5,663 bases of DNA from an uncultured Streptococcus sp. (GTDB lineage: Bacteria > Bacillota > Bacilli > Lactobacillales > Streptococcaceae): positions 1 to 5,663 of the forward strand of contig NZ_CAUFJQ010000109.1 of assembly GCF_959025735.1 (NCBI RefSeq), read 5' to 3'. Within the stretch, counting starts at the first letter, position 1, and each line of letters starts with the position of its first letter. Shown here piece by piece: positions 5,572 to 5,663 of the stretch. The translations under genes were made by a program, and so were the position numbers. The notes under the pieces are model-generated. The model searched no databases. It was not told the origin of the DNA and saw only the letters and a program-made list of their open reading frames with translations.

Positions 5572-5663
5572 CGGTTTGAAAAAACTGCCTAAGACAGTAG
5601 GGGAGCTTGACTCATAAAGATCCTACCGAGGACAAAACGTATCAATTAAAAGAAGCGTATTGT
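5572..5663 (+). ncRNA. Ribosomal protein L10 leader (5' part, cut by the window end)
   Basis: This is the mRNA element bound by the L10(L12)4 complex to autoregulate rplJ-rplL. The hallmark core is present: CTGCCTAAGACAGTAGGGGA (5585-5604) and, after a small hairpin (GAG 5603-5605 with CTC 5611-5613), TCCTACCGAGGA (5621-5632). GTAGG (5597-5601) pairs with CCTAC (5622-5626), CCT (5588-5590) with AGG (5629-5631), and the outer helix CGGTTTG (5572-5578) with CAAAACG (5633-5639), one mismatch. The unpaired TAAGACA between helices fits the kink-turn-like L10 site. The 3' attenuator part and rplJ itself are beyond the window. Confidence 0.85.

Overview
The window looks like a chromosomal segment of a Streptococcus, probably of the mitis/sanguinis/parasanguinis groups. 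The reasons are the low-GC codon use, extended -10 (TGnTATAAT) promoters, an LPXTG surface protein with CshA-type and MucBP-like modules, and the streptococcal gene order dfr - small membrane ORF - clpX - engB. The species assignment is inference from family memory; no search was run. All genes lie on the + strand.

Layout: (1) 1-978 is the 3' end of a large cell-wall-anchored adhesin, closed by a strong intrinsic terminator. (2) 1090-3717 is a housekeeping operon. An extended -10 promoter drives dihydrofolate reductase, a 56-residue two-helix membrane protein whose start overlaps the dfr stop by one base, clpX and the ribosome-assembly GTPase engB/ysxC. A terminator whose stem begins in the engB stop codon ends it. 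(3) 3734-4572 is a monocistronic secreted GH73 glucosaminidase gene. Its promoter carries an exact match to the WalR/VicR consensus (TGTAAT-N5-TGTAAT) just upstream of the -35 and a 14-bp palindrome over the predicted start site. (4) 4639-5508 is a formate/nitrite-family channel gene with its own promoter, overlapped by a cre-like palindrome. (5) 5512-5663 is a long A/T hairpin (likely terminator) whose 3' arm overlaps the next promoter, followed by the start of a ribosomal protein L10 leader, cut by the window edge. The regulated gene, presumably rplJ, lies beyond the end.

The blocks are mostly functionally independent: surface adhesion, folate metabolism plus proteolysis plus ribosome assembly, cell-wall remodelling, and small-anion transport. 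I see no mobile element, CRISPR array, phage gene, defence cassette, tRNA or rRNA, and no evidence of an undescribed multi-gene system. The most interesting signals are regulatory: the WalR box, the terminator/promoter hairpin with the L10 leader, and the conserved-looking membrane micro-ORF between dfr and clpX.
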